From: Rhodanobacter sp. LX-99
GTDB lineage: Bacteria; Pseudomonadota; Gammaproteobacteria; Xanthomonadales; Rhodanobacteraceae
Assembly: GCF_018599185.1 (NCBI RefSeq)
Contig: NZ_JAHFVL010000001.1
Location: 310,001 to 374,000, forward strand
Reading direction: 5' to 3'
DNA length: 64,000 bases
Shown in pieces: positions 30,412-39,122 of this stretch. A program made the translations under genes and the position numbers. The notes beneath the pieces were generated by a model. It saw only the letters and a program-made list of their open reading frames with translations, made no database searches and had not been told where the DNA came from. The stretch's first letter is position 1, and every line of letters begins with the position of its first letter.

Positions 30412-30834
30412 ATGAAGACCTTGGAGCAGATCGCATCGCAGTACAAGTCGAACACCCTCGACGGCCGCGACCTCAACCGGCTGATGGACTTCATTCCCGA
30501 GAATCAGCTCGGTGACTTCGGCATCACCCTCAAACCCGAATACATCGGCACGCACGAACACAAACCGCTGACCCGTGAGGCCGTGCTTGCGCAGCTCGCG
30601 AAGGATGTCGCATTCGGGTTCGAAAAAGCGCTTAACCAGCGCGGCATTTCGTCGTCGCTCATGTATGAGGTTGTCCAGATGTGGAACTGGATTCTGGAAG
30701 AGGGGCTGGAATCCTTCACTGATTACGCGCAGTACGGGCTTCCGCTCTTCAAGGCGACAGCGGTGAAGTACGGATTCGATAACCCCATCGGCGACGACCG
30801 CGGCGACGAACACAAGTACAGCGCATTCGCCTGA
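30412..30834 (+). CDS. Unknown protein, likely phage early function
   Basis: The ATG at 30412, with AAGGAAG ahead of it, gives 140 residues. It contains LDGRDLNRLMDFIPENQLGD and GISSSLMYEVVQMWNWILEE, a mixed helical pattern with several aromatic residues. It is not in the overlapping chain, having its own ribosome site. Similar proteins occur in Proteobacteria prophages, but their role is unknown. Confidence 0.55.
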   Translation: MKTLEQIASQYKSNTLDGRDLNRLMDFIPENQLGDFGITLKPEYIGTHEHKPLTREAVLAQLAKDVAFGFEKALNQRGISSSLMYEVVQMWNWILEEGLESFTDYAQYGLPLFKATAVKYGFDNPIGDDRGDEHKYSAFA

Positions 30835-30879
30835 CCCCATTCCAACACCGTGCGCGGCGGCATCCGCGCGGAGAATTCG

Positions 30880-32040
30880 ATGAACGCACAAGTGGAAATG
30901 AAGGACGCCGGCAGCAACCTGACGCCGATCGCGGAGTACACCGAAACCGCTGCAGCTCTGGCCGACCTGCGCCAGCGTCACGCCGGCGTCGTGTACGACG
31001 TCACCGTGCCGAAGCAGATGAAGCTGGCGAAGGAAGCCCGCGCCGAGCTGCGCGGCCTGCGCACCGGGCTGGAAAAGAAGCGCGTCGAGATCAAGGCGCC
31101 GGCGCTGGAACGCTGCCGGCTGATCGACGCCGAGGCCAAGCGGATCACCGCCGAGCTGGTCGCGCTGGAAGAGCCGATCGACGTGCAGATCAAGGCCGAG
31201 GAGGCGCGCGCGGAAACGGCACGCCTGGAAAAGTTCGAAGCCGAACGCCTGCGCGTCGAGGCGATCCAGAAGAAGATCCAGGCCATCCGCGACGTCCCCG
31301 GCTCGCTGGTCGGAAAGCCGTCCGTGATCATCGGCGGCCAGCTGGCCAGGTTGCGCGAGACCGTGCTGGACGAGGCCGAGCTGGGCGCCGACTACCTCAC
31401 GGCTACGGATGCCCTCACCGCGGCGATCGCGCGCGTGGAGCAGCTACTGGTGACGCAGCAGGAGGCCGACGCGGAGAAGAAGCGGCAGGCCGAGCGCGAC
31501 GCCGAGATGGAAGCCATGCGCGTGAAGATGGCCGAGCAGCAGCGGCTGATCGACGAGGCCGAGGAAGCGAAGCGGGTCGAGCAGGAACGGCTGGCGCAGG
31601 TGGAGCGCGACCGGGTGGCAGCCGAGGAAGCCGCGGCGCGTGCCGCCGAGCAGGCGCGGCTGGATGAGATCGCCCGGGTCGAGCGCGAGGAACAGGAGCG
31701 CATCCGCGCCGAGCAGGCCGAGGCGGATCGTATCCAGCGCGAGCAGGATGAAGCCGTCTTGCAGGCCGAGCGCGAGCGCTTGGACGCACAGCAGGAGCTT
31801 CTGGCGCGCGAGGCTGTGGCGCTGGCGAAGGAGCGAGAAGCGGCGGCAGCGAAGGCCGAGGCCGACCGGCTGGCGAACCTTGGGCTGCGTCAAGCGGCTG
31901 AAGCGCTCGTCGATTACTGCGACCGGGACGAACCGGAGTTCGATCGCGTCAATCAGTTGATTAACGACGTCCGTGTGGCACTGGCCAACGATGCCGCCGC
32001 GGCCAAGCCGGCGCGCACGAAGCGGGCAGCGCGGGCATGA
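30880..32040 (+). CDS. Long coiled-coil protein of the recombination cluster
   Basis: The ATG at 30880 gives 386 residues. The N-terminal 85 residues (PIAEYTETAAALADLRQRHA, GVVYDVTVPKQMKLAKEARA) are typical of a phage protein found just before RecE/RecT-type genes (DUF1351-like). From about 200 to 330 it is a very charged, Glu/Arg/Gln-rich coiled coil, and it ends in a basic tail (PARTKRAARA). It may hold recombination proteins together. It overlaps the next gene by 4 nt. Confidence 0.6.
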   Translation: MNAQVEMKDAGSNLTPIAEYTETAAALADLRQRHAGVVYDVTVPKQMKLAKEARAELRGLRTGLEKKRVEIKAPALERCRLIDAEAKRITAELVALEEPIDVQIKAEEARAETARLEKFEAERLRVEAIQKKIQAIRDVPGSLVGKPSVIIGGQLARLRETVLDEAELGADYLTATDALTAAIARVEQLLVTQQEADAEKKRQAERDAEMEAMRVKMAEQQRLIDEAEEAKRVEQERLAQVERDRVAAEEAAARAAEQARLDEIARVEREEQERIRAEQAEADRIQREQDEAVLQAERERLDAQQELLAREAVALAKEREAAAAKAEADRLANLGLRQAAEALVDYCDRDEPEFDRVNQLINDVRVALANDAAAAKPARTKRAARA

Positions 32041-32324
32041 AGTTCCGCAAGAAGCCCGTCGTGATCGACGCCGTCCAGTTCACGGAAGAACTGCGGGACG
32101 CTCACATATTCGACAAGGAGCCACTGCCGAAAGGGGTGCGGGCTGGGGCGTGCACATCGCACCCGCCGACTCGAAAGGTTTGGAGTGCTCACTTTTACGT
32201 TGCAACGCCGGAGGGTCGCATGGAGGTGACCATTGGCGACTGGATCATCACTGGCGTGCAGGGTGAACACTACCCCTGCAAGCCTGACATCTTCGCAGCC
32301 ACCTACGATCGGGTGGATGCATGA
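32037..32324 (+). CDS. Small conserved phage protein
   Basis: A 95-residue protein beginning MKFRKKPVVIDAVQFTEELR, a start shared by a common family of phage proteins, and ending GDWIITGVQGEHYPCKPDIF. The family is widespread but has no known function. It sits between the coiled-coil protein and the RecE-like nuclease, overlapping both by 4 nt. Confidence 0.65.
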   Translation: MKFRKKPVVIDAVQFTEELRDAHIFDKEPLPKGVRAGACTSHPPTRKVWSAHFYVATPEGRMEVTIGDWIITGVQGEHYPCKPDIFAATYDRVDA

Positions 32325-33172
32325 ACGCCCAGCTTGCCCCCCTGAGCATCACCGACTACGCCCCCGGCATCCACGAAGGCATCCCGGCCGAGGTCTACCA
32401 CCGCAAGGAGCTGGGCGTCGTCAACTGCGGCGCCCTCACCCAGTTGGCCAAGACGCCGAAGCACTACCGCGCGTGGCTTGCCGCCACCGAGCAGCACGAG
32501 ACGCCGGCCCTGCTCTTTGGTCGCGCCCTGCATGCCCTGGTGCTGGAACCGGACCTGTTCGCGCGCGAGTGGGCGCGGCAGCCGGAGTTCGGCGATCTGC
32601 GCACGAAGGCCGGAAAGGAGCGGCGCGACGATTGGCTATCCATGCACCGCGGCGTCACGCCGGTCAGTGCCGAGGACTGGGAGCGCCTGCAGGCCATGCG
32701 CGATGCCGTGATGGCGCACCCGATCGCCGGCAAGCTGTTCCTCGGCGGTGTCGCCGAATCCACTGCGATCTGGACCGATCCGGAACACGGCCTGCTCTGC
32801 AAGGCACGCATGGATTACCGCGTCGCCGCGCGTGGGCTGGTGATCGACCTGAAGTCCACCGACGACGCCAGCGAAGGCGAGTTTGTCCGCAGCATCGTGA
32901 AGTACCGCTACCACGTGCAGCACGCGCACTACGCCAGTGCGTTCCAGACGCTCGGCCAGGAGCTGCGCGCCTTCCTTTTCGCTGCTGTCGAGAAGACTCC
33001 GCCCTACGCCGTCAACGTGCACTGCATCGACGCCGACGCCGAGGCACGCGGGATGGAGTTGCGCGACCGCGACATGGCGAAGCTCAACCAGTGCCTGCAA
33101 ACCGACACCTGGCCCGGCTACGAGCCGACCATCCACCGCCTCGCGCTACCGCGCTGGGCAATGAACGATTAA
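32321..33172 (+). CDS. RecE-like 5'-3' exonuclease (PD-(D/E)XK)
   Basis: A 283-residue protein with the features of the DUF3799/RecE-type nuclease: YHRKELGVVNCGALTQLAKT and PKHYRAWLAA in the N-terminal part, FGRALHALVLEPDLF, then the metal-binding pair in GLLCKARMDYR and LVIDLKSTDDAS (Asp and the D-x-K motif). It degrades one strand of linear DNA to load the RecT-like annealing protein encoded just downstream. Together they recombine phage DNA and help replication. Confidence 0.85.
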   Translation: MNAQLAPLSITDYAPGIHEGIPAEVYHRKELGVVNCGALTQLAKTPKHYRAWLAATEQHETPALLFGRALHALVLEPDLFAREWARQPEFGDLRTKAGKERRDDWLSMHRGVTPVSAEDWERLQAMRDAVMAHPIAGKLFLGGVAESTAIWTDPEHGLLCKARMDYRVAARGLVIDLKSTDDASEGEFVRSIVKYRYHVQHAHYASAFQTLGQELRAFLFAAVEKTPPYAVNVHCIDADAEARGMELRDRDMAKLNQCLQTDTWPGYEPTIHRLALPRWAMND

Positions 33173-33187
33173 CCCGAGGAAACCCGC

Positions 33188-34030
33188 ATGGAAAACAGCA
33201 CTGCAGTGGTACAGATCAAGCCCGGCGACCAAGCCGATGGCGGCGCCTTCGCACTGGCGCAGCGCAAGGCGTCCGCCTACGCGCAATCGACACTCGTCCC
33301 GCAAGCCTATCGCGATAACGTCGCGAACGTCCTGATCGCGATGGAGATCGCGAACCGCATCGGCGCGAATGAGCTGATGGTGATGCAGAACCTGCATGTC
33401 GTGCAGGGCCGTCCTTCGTGGTCGTCGTCGTTCCTGATCGCCACGGTGAATTCCTGCGGCCGCTTCCACTCCATGTGCTTCGAGACTGTCGGAACGGAGC
33501 CGGAAGACGCCGGATACAAGGTGCGCGCCTATGCCGACGACAAGGGCACTGGTGAGCGCCGGTTCGGCCCGTGGATCACCTGGGCGATGGTCAAGGCGGA
33601 AGGATGGCTAAGCAAGAACGGCAGCAAGTGGAAGACCATGCCGGAGCTTATGTTCATGTATCGCGCCGCCGGCTTTTGGTCCCGTGTCTATGCGCCGGAA
33701 GTGAGCATGGGCATCCATACCGACGAGGAGGCCGAAGACATTGCGGCCGTTCGTGGCGTTACGGTAACGCAAGCCTCGCGCACGCCCGGCACACTGCGGC
33801 AGATCGAGCAGGAACTGACCGGCGCAGCGGACGAGCAGCCCGAAGGCGACCGGCCTGGCGGTGACGCACCCGCATTCACCGTGCAGGAAGTCCACGACGC
33901 GATCGCCAACGCGGCGAGCAAGGACAAGCTCGACGAGGCACTCGACCTGGTGCGCACGCTCCCCGCGAAGGAACAGCAGTCGCTGATCGACCTCGGCAAG
34001 GTCGTCGCCGGCAAGTTCCAGGAGGCATGA
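33188..34030 (+). CDS. RecT-like single-strand annealing protein
   Basis: A 280-residue protein. The first 200 residues (VANVLIAMEIANRIGANELM, VMQNLHVVQGRPSWSSSFLI, GWLSKNGSKWKTMPELMFMY, FWSRVYAPEVSMGIHTDEEA) are typical of RecT-type annealing proteins; the remainder is an acidic linker and a small C-terminal helix-rich segment. It coats single strands made by the RecE-like nuclease and anneals homologous DNA. The gene has its own ribosome site (GAGGAAA) after a 15-nt gap. Confidence 0.85.
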   Translation: MENSTAVVQIKPGDQADGGAFALAQRKASAYAQSTLVPQAYRDNVANVLIAMEIANRIGANELMVMQNLHVVQGRPSWSSSFLIATVNSCGRFHSMCFETVGTEPEDAGYKVRAYADDKGTGERRFGPWITWAMVKAEGWLSKNGSKWKTMPELMFMYRAAGFWSRVYAPEVSMGIHTDEEAEDIAAVRGVTVTQASRTPGTLRQIEQELTGAADEQPEGDRPGGDAPAFTVQEVHDAIANAASKDKLDEALDLVRTLPAKEQQSLIDLGKVVAGKFQEA

Positions 34031-34031
34031 C

Positions 34032-34547
34032 ATGGGACTCGACATCACCGCCTATCGCAAGCTCGAACCCGCACCGATGCAAGGGTTCGATGCCGACGGC
34101 GAGCCGCTGCAGATGGATGCCGTTCGCCTCTATCGGAACGGCGATTTCCCGGGCCGCGCTGACGACATCGATGAGTCAGTGGCCTACGTCCCATCGGACT
34201 CCTTCGACTTCCGCGCCGGATCGTATCGCGGCTACAACCAATGGCGCGAACAGCTCGCCGAGCTTGCCGGGTATCCGATCGGCGAATACGTGCAGTGTGG
34301 AGTCACGACCGAAAGCCGATGTGTCGGGTTCTGGAACGGCGAGACAGGGCCTTTCTCGGAGCTGATCAATTTCGCCGACAACGAAGGCGTCATCGGCGCA
34401 TCGGTTGCCGCAAAGCTCGCCAAGGACTTCGCCGAGTACCAGGCCAAGGCGGACGCCCACCCCGACGAGCGATTCCGCGATCGCTACGCCGACTGGCGAC
34501 GAGCTTTCGAGATGGCAGCCGACAACGGTGCCGTCAGCTTCCACTAA
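34032..34547 (+). CDS. Unknown phage protein
   Basis: A 171-residue acidic protein starting MGLDITAYRKLEPAPMQGFD, with PSDSFDFRAGSYRGYNQWRE and an FSELINFADNEGVIGASVAA segment. The MGLDITAY start is one I have seen in prophage proteins of unknown function located near recombination genes. It begins 1 nt after the RecT-like stop. No catalytic motif. Confidence 0.6.
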   Translation: MGLDITAYRKLEPAPMQGFDADGEPLQMDAVRLYRNGDFPGRADDIDESVAYVPSDSFDFRAGSYRGYNQWREQLAELAGYPIGEYVQCGVTTESRCVGFWNGETGPFSELINFADNEGVIGASVAAKLAKDFAEYQAKADAHPDERFRDRYADWRRAFEMAADNGAVSFH

Positions 34548-34608
34548 CCCATCCCAACACGCCTCGCCGACGTAATCGGCTATCCCTTCCCATTGGAGCA
34601 GAGCCCGC

Positions 34609-35139
34609 ATGTTCAGCCTCACCAATCACCCAGTGAAGATCAACAACTATACGGCGCGCAAGGAGCTGAACGGCGAACTGCGTGTCCTCGCCGGCACCCT
34701 GACGTGCGAGACGACGCAGCACAACAGCATCCTCGACAGCTTCGATCCGGCGCTGCGTGCGCTGCTGTACCGCAAGCCCGATGCTGACGAGACCGTGCAG
34801 GGCGAACTGGCGATCGAGGTCACCGACGGCCTGACCGCACGCCGCCTGCCGCATGTGAAGCCGCAGGTGTGGGACGAGGACTGGCCGGGCTACTCGGCGT
34901 CGTTCTCGTCGGGCATCAAGCTCAAGGACGAAATCAGCCTCGCGAAGCTGAAGCTGTCGAAGCTGGTGTTCGAAGCCCTCGACGGCGGCAGCGTGCGTAT
35001 CAGTTTCACGCTCTCGATCCCCGCGCCGCTCGAATGGATGGTGTCCGGAAAGCTCGATCGCCTGATCCAGGAGACCGTCGAGATGACCCTGACGCCGCCG
35101 GGCGATGAGGAGCCCGAGCAGGCGGAGATGGCGGCGTGA
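34609..35139 (+). CDS. Unknown protein of the recombination cluster
   Basis: A 176-residue protein with a beta-rich pattern (HPVKINNYTARKELNGELRV, AGTLTCETTQHNSILDSFDP, VKPQVWDEDWPGYSASFSSG) and an acidic end (PPGDEEPEQAEMAA). A single-stranded-DNA-binding role is conceivable from the beta-rich fold plus acidic tail and its place among recombination genes, but there is no direct motif. It overlaps the exonuclease gene by 4 nt. Confidence 0.5.
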   Translation: MFSLTNHPVKINNYTARKELNGELRVLAGTLTCETTQHNSILDSFDPALRALLYRKPDADETVQGELAIEVTDGLTARRLPHVKPQVWDEDWPGYSASFSSGIKLKDEISLAKLKLSKLVFEALDGGSVRISFTLSIPAPLEWMVSGKLDRLIQETVEMTLTPPGDEEPEQAEMAA

Positions 35140-35741
35140 ACATCCTCATCTTCGACACCGAGACCAGCGGTCTGCCCGACTACAAGCAGCCGAGCGAAAT
35201 GCCGCACCAACCGCACATCGTCGAGCTGGCTGTGCTGCTGTACGACGACACGACCGGCGAGCTGGTCGAGCAGCTGCACTCGATCGTGCGGCCAGATGGT
35301 TGGGTCATCCCCGACGACGTCGCCGCAATCCACGGCATTACCACCGAGCGCGCGATGGACGAGGGCCGGCCGGAGCATGAGGTGCTGCGCGACCTCCTGG
35401 CGTTGCACCGGCGAGCGGAATTGCGCGTCGCGCACAACGAAGACTTCGACCAGCGCATCGTGCGGATCGCAATCAAGCGGTACGGCCACGGCGCGCACGG
35501 CTGGGATCGACTGACGCAGGAGGAACGCGACGCGATCGCTGACGCGTTCAAGGCCGCGCCGAAGTACTGCACGATGAAGGCCGACGCGAAGGCCCGCGGC
35601 GTCAAGTGGCCGAAGCTGGTGGAGGCCTACAAGTACCACACCGGCAAGGATCTCGGCGAGGACGCGCACAGCGCCCTGTTCGATGCCCTGGCCTGCGCCG
35701 AGGTGTACTTCGCGATGAACCCGATTGCGGCGGTGGCGTGA
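35136..35741 (+). CDS. DnaQ-like 3'-5' exonuclease
   Basis: A 201-residue protein with all DEDDh motifs: ILIFDTETSGLPD (Exo I), VAHNEDFDQRIV (Exo II) and GEDAHSALFDALACAEVY (Exo III). It removes nucleotides from 3' ends as a proofreading-type or recombination exonuclease. It follows the recombination genes and overlaps the next gene in a TGATG arrangement. Confidence 0.9.
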   Translation: MNILIFDTETSGLPDYKQPSEMPHQPHIVELAVLLYDDTTGELVEQLHSIVRPDGWVIPDDVAAIHGITTERAMDEGRPEHEVLRDLLALHRRAELRVAHNEDFDQRIVRIAIKRYGHGAHGWDRLTQEERDAIADAFKAAPKYCTMKADAKARGVKWPKLVEAYKYHTGKDLGEDAHSALFDALACAEVYFAMNPIAAVA

Positions 35742-36658
35742 TGGCTGAGTACTCGGTCGGGCAGCTTGAGGCGATGGCCCGCACGTTGCGCGCTGGCACG
35801 GCGCTGCTGTCTGAGATTGACGATGCAGCGGGCATGCTCCGCGCCTACGCCGAGCGCATCGAGGCGGACGAGGTGGCGGTTCCGGTGGCTTATGCAAACG
35901 TCCACCACTTCAAACAAGTGAATGACGGCTTTCTCGCAATGCGTAAGCCAAGCGAGTTTCACAATGTCCCGCTATTCGCCCACCCGCCAGCACAGGAGTT
36001 TTCGGACGATGCGCTGCGGGCGTTTCTAATCAAGGCTCTGATGGACTATCGCTGTAGTCGGACAGTTGATGAAGAAGGTGACGGCCTCCCCCTTGTCGAT
36101 GTGCTATCCCCCGGAGAGGGCGGCACCATCAAGCCGGGTATGGAAGAAATCGAGATTCTTGCTGAATGCCTAATGGATGAGTGGCCGAACCCGACAGCAC
36201 AGGCGGCGCAGGTGGAAGGATTTAGCTGGGACAACTTCCCATCGTGGCTGATCGACAAGTGCGAGGGCGAGACTATCACCGAAGAGTTCCTGCAACGGCA
36301 GGTTGCGGCGATGCTCGAAGATTCGCGATACAACGCGCCCCCCGCCGAGCCAGCGGCGCAGGGTGAGGCGGAAGTGATCGCGTGGATGCGAGAGCAGGCG
36401 GCCACGCTGCATACGGACAATTTCGATTGCGACGGTCCACGCAAGAACCACAGGCTCGCTTACGCGATTGAGGATGCCGCCGACTGCCTAGCCACCCAGC
36501 CTCGCGCAGTGCCGGATGAGGCGATAAACATGCTTCGTCGTTCACGTGACGATGAGGATTTCAGTACCCTCTATCGGCAGGCCATGCGTGACGCCGTTGG
36601 ACAGCTGGAAAATTTCAACATGCTCGTCGCCGCCCCATCGCCGGGAGAGTCGGCATGA
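35741..36658 (+). CDS. Unknown modular phage protein
   Basis: The ATG at 35741 gives 305 residues. The N-terminus (LEAMARTLRAGTALLSEIDD, AAGMLRAYAERIEADE) is a heptad-like helical module seen in phage and host proteins that carry short mixed repeats. The middle (SFDNFPSWLIDKC-like, SWDNFPSWLIDKCEGETITE) and the C-terminus (DEDFSTLYRQAMRDAVGQLE) do not fit a family I know. The composition differs from neighbours and GC is slightly lower in 35,880-36,120. Function unknown. Confidence 0.55.
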   Translation: MAEYSVGQLEAMARTLRAGTALLSEIDDAAGMLRAYAERIEADEVAVPVAYANVHHFKQVNDGFLAMRKPSEFHNVPLFAHPPAQEFSDDALRAFLIKALMDYRCSRTVDEEGDGLPLVDVLSPGEGGTIKPGMEEIEILAECLMDEWPNPTAQAAQVEGFSWDNFPSWLIDKCEGETITEEFLQRQVAAMLEDSRYNAPPAEPAAQGEAEVIAWMREQAATLHTDNFDCDGPRKNHRLAYAIEDAADCLATQPRAVPDEAINMLRRSRDDEDFSTLYRQAMRDAVGQLENFNMLVAAPSPGESA

Positions 36659-36960
36659 CGATGACGCTGGAACAGGTGCGTACTCTAGTCCGAGTCGCTT
36701 TCCGAGACTCCAATTTAGGCATGCCGGTAACTCTGTCCCATTCGGAAGCTGATTCCGTTATTCGCGCCATCGACGCCCACCTCGCCCACCTCGCCCACCT
36801 CACCCAGCCCGCGCAGTCGGTGGATGTGGAGAAGGTGCGGGAGGTGATTGCGGACTTGACGCCTGAAACATGGGGATTGCCAATCAACCTCTCGGGCAGC
36901 CAAAAATTGCACGCGCTGCGCGACAAGCTCGCCGCCGCGCTACAGGAGAAGGCGGGCTAA
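36655..36960 (+). CDS. Unknown small phage protein
   Basis: A 101-residue protein (TLEQVRTLVRVAFRDSNLGM, VTLSHSEADSVIRAIDAHLA) with a short internal HLAHLAHL repeat coded by 9-nt units. It is helical and acidic. It overlaps the preceding gene by 4 nt. No known function. Confidence 0.5.
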   Translation: MTMTLEQVRTLVRVAFRDSNLGMPVTLSHSEADSVIRAIDAHLAHLAHLTQPAQSVDVEKVREVIADLTPETWGLPINLSGSQKLHALRDKLAAALQEKAG

Positions 36961-37208
36961 TGCGCCACCACCAGCCCCGCGCCCCGAAGAAGACCGCCGG
37001 CTTCAGCTGGGGGCGCTCGGTCTCGACCGAAGGACTGGTGACGTGGCGTCTCTTCCGGCGAGACCAGCGCGGCGCCCTGCACTGCAAACAGATCGTGCCG
37101 CGCACCGAGTGGTCGCGCGCTGCGATCGCTACTGAAATCAACCGCGCGCGGCATGCGCTGCGCGACCAGGTCGACGAGGTCGATCTGGCACTGATGGGGG
37201 TTGTGTGA
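36960..37208 (+). CDS. Unknown small basic protein
   Basis: The ATG at 36960 (TAATG overlap) gives 82 residues. It is rich in Arg, His and Trp (HHQPRAPKKTAGFSWGRSVS, TEGLVTWRLFRRDQRGALHC, RTEWSRAAIATEINRARHAL). It lies just ahead of the methyltransferase gene and may bind DNA, but there is no recognised domain. Confidence 0.5.
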   Translation: MRHHQPRAPKKTAGFSWGRSVSTEGLVTWRLFRRDQRGALHCKQIVPRTEWSRAAIATEINRARHALRDQVDEVDLALMGVV

Positions 37209-37990
37209 TGGAGCGCCCGATTCGCCGCTGCAAGCAGGAAATCTTCCACGACCATTTCCAGAACTACCGCCGGTACGGGGTGCCGAAGGCTCAACTGGTC
37301 ATCGCGGACATTCCGTACAACGTCGGTAAGAACGCCTACGGCTCCAATCCAAACTGGTACGTCGGTGGCGAAATCAAGAACGGGCAAAGCAAGCTGGCCG
37401 GCGCGCAGTTCTTCGACACGGATGCCAATTTCAACATCAACGAGTTCATGCATTTCTGCTCGACGCTGCTGGTAAAGGAGCCGAAAGAAACCGGCAAGGC
37501 GCCATGCATGATCGTGTTCTGCGCCCACCAGCAGCAATTCGGATTGATCCAGCTTGCCCAGGAATACGGGTTCAAAGGTCACATCCCGCTGGTGTTCTAC
37601 AAGAACTTTTCGCCCCAGGTGCTGAAGGCAAACATGCGGGTTGTCGGCAATTGTGAATATGCCGTGCTGTTCTACCGCGACAAACTCCCGAAGTTCAACA
37701 ACCACGGAAAGATGGTGTTTAACGCCATGCCGTGGCCGAGAGAATCTGACAGCAAGGTTCACCCAACACAGAAGCCGGTCGCATTGCTTCAGCAGTTGAT
37801 TGCCCTATTCACCGATCCCGGCGAAGTGGTCATCGACCCGTGTTGCGGCAGCGGTTCAACCGTCATTGCGGCCCGGCGTAGTCAGCGTTCCGGGTACGGA
37901 TTCGAGATCAAAAAGAACTTCTATCGGGCAGCCTGTGAATGGCTGGACCGCGAAGGCCGCCAATCCCAACTGTTCGTGGGCGTCGCATGA
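37208..37990 (+). CDS. DNA methyltransferase, N6-adenine or N4-cytosine (orphan, beta-class order)
   Basis: A 260-residue protein. Motif IV ADIPYNVGKNAYG (a DPPY variant) comes first and the SAM-binding motif VIDPCCGSGSTVIAARRSQR comes near the C-terminus, the beta-class order; VHPTQKPVALLQQLIALFT is the usual segment before it. The conserved residues for methyl transfer are present. No restriction gene is next to it, so it is an orphan that probably protects phage DNA from host restriction. The start at 37208 is an ATG in the GTGATG overlap; the GTG three bases earlier is possible too. Confidence 0.85.
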   Translation: MERPIRRCKQEIFHDHFQNYRRYGVPKAQLVIADIPYNVGKNAYGSNPNWYVGGEIKNGQSKLAGAQFFDTDANFNINEFMHFCSTLLVKEPKETGKAPCMIVFCAHQQQFGLIQLAQEYGFKGHIPLVFYKNFSPQVLKANMRVVGNCEYAVLFYRDKLPKFNNHGKMVFNAMPWPRESDSKVHPTQKPVALLQQLIALFTDPGEVVIDPCCGSGSTVIAARRSQRSGYGFEIKKNFYRAACEWLDREGRQSQLFVGVA

Positions 37991-38211
37991 CCACCTTCCA
38001 ATCCCGCCCCGACGGCGAATATGCAAAGTGCGCCAGCTGCGCCCGCAACGGCTACGGCCCCGATGCGTGGCTCCCGGCGACGTCGGAGTTCTTCCCGATG
38101 CAGTACGGCCGGCTCCGGTTCGATCGCTGCCGTGCGTGTCGGAGTGAAGTTAGGGAACGGCGATTTGGGTTTGTGCACCTGGGTCCGGTGGCGACACGGG
38201 AGGCGGCGTGA
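37987..38211 (+). CDS. Small zinc-finger-like protein
   Basis: The ATG at 37987 gives 74 residues with two Cys pairs: YAKCASCARNGYG and DRCRACRSEVRERR, spaced as in small zinc-binding proteins. It lies between two methyltransferase genes, overlapping both, and may assist one of them or act as a regulator. Function unknown. Confidence 0.55.
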   Translation: MTTFQSRPDGEYAKCASCARNGYGPDAWLPATSEFFPMQYGRLRFDRCRACRSEVRERRFGFVHLGPVATREAA

Positions 38212-39122
38212 TGCGCGCCATCGACCTGTTCGCCGGCTCCGGCCTGTTCAGCCGCGGCGCCGAGGATGCGGGGATCACCGTCGTATGGGCTGCGAACCAT
38301 TGGCAGGTAGCTGTCGACTGCTACGCCGCGAATCATGCCATCGAACCGAAGTGCCAGGATCTGCATCAAGCCGACTGGACGCAGGTTCCCGCGCACGACC
38401 TGCTGATTGCCTCGCCAGCCTGTACGGGTCACACGCCGGCCCGCGGCAAAGACCGCCCGCACCACGACGCGGATCGCGCGACGGCCTGGGCGGTGGTGTC
38501 GGCGCTGGAATGCCACCGGCCGAGCTACGGCGTGGTGGAGAACGTGGCCGCCTTCACGCGCTGGGTGCTGTTCCCCGCGTGGTGCCACGCCGTCACTGCT
38601 CTCGGGTATGCCATCTCGCCACATCTGGTCGACTTCGCCGACTTGGACGTGCCGCAGAACCGGGAGCGCGTCATCATCGTGCTGTCCCGGTCGAAGTACC
38701 CGATCGAACTTCAACTGCCGAAGTTCCCGCACATCCCGGCGGCTCGGATCGTCGATTTCGACGCCGGCAAATGGTCGCCGATCCGCAAGCCTGGGCGCTC
38801 GCCGAACACGATCGCTCGCATCGAGTGCGGTCGCCGCGAGCACGGCGAGCGATTCATTGCGCCGTACTACAGCAATGGATCCGGCCTGACCGGTCGCAGT
38901 TTGCGCCGTCCCATTGGCACGATCCCAACGGTTGACCGCTGGGCCGTCATCGACGGCGACCGGATGCGCATGCTGTCGATCACGGAGGCGCGGCGAGCGA
39001 TGACGGTTCCGGACGACTACGTGCTGCCGTCGAGGCATGCCGACGCCATGAAGCTGCTCGGCAACGCCGTGCCGCGCCTGGGCGCGATGCACATATTCGA
39101 AGCACTGAGGAAAGTTGCATGA
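38211..39122 (+). CDS. C5-cytosine DNA methyltransferase (orphan)
   Basis: The ATG at 38211 (TGATG overlap) gives 303 residues. Motif I IDLFAGSGLFSRGAE is at the N-terminus; motif IV reads IASPACTGHTPARG, with the catalytic Cys in a P-A-C instead of the usual P-P-C context; motif VI is VVENVAAF; motif VIII DVPQNRERVIIVL; motif X LLGNAVPRLG. All the essential C5-methylase residues are seen. With no restriction partner it probably protects phage DNA. Target sequence unknown. Confidence 0.85.
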   Translation: MRAIDLFAGSGLFSRGAEDAGITVVWAANHWQVAVDCYAANHAIEPKCQDLHQADWTQVPAHDLLIASPACTGHTPARGKDRPHHDADRATAWAVVSALECHRPSYGVVENVAAFTRWVLFPAWCHAVTALGYAISPHLVDFADLDVPQNRERVIIVLSRSKYPIELQLPKFPHIPAARIVDFDAGKWSPIRKPGRSPNTIARIECGRREHGERFIAPYYSNGSGLTGRSLRRPIGTIPTVDRWAVIDGDRMRMLSITEARRAMTVPDDYVLPSRHADAMKLLGNAVPRLGAMHIFEALRKVA

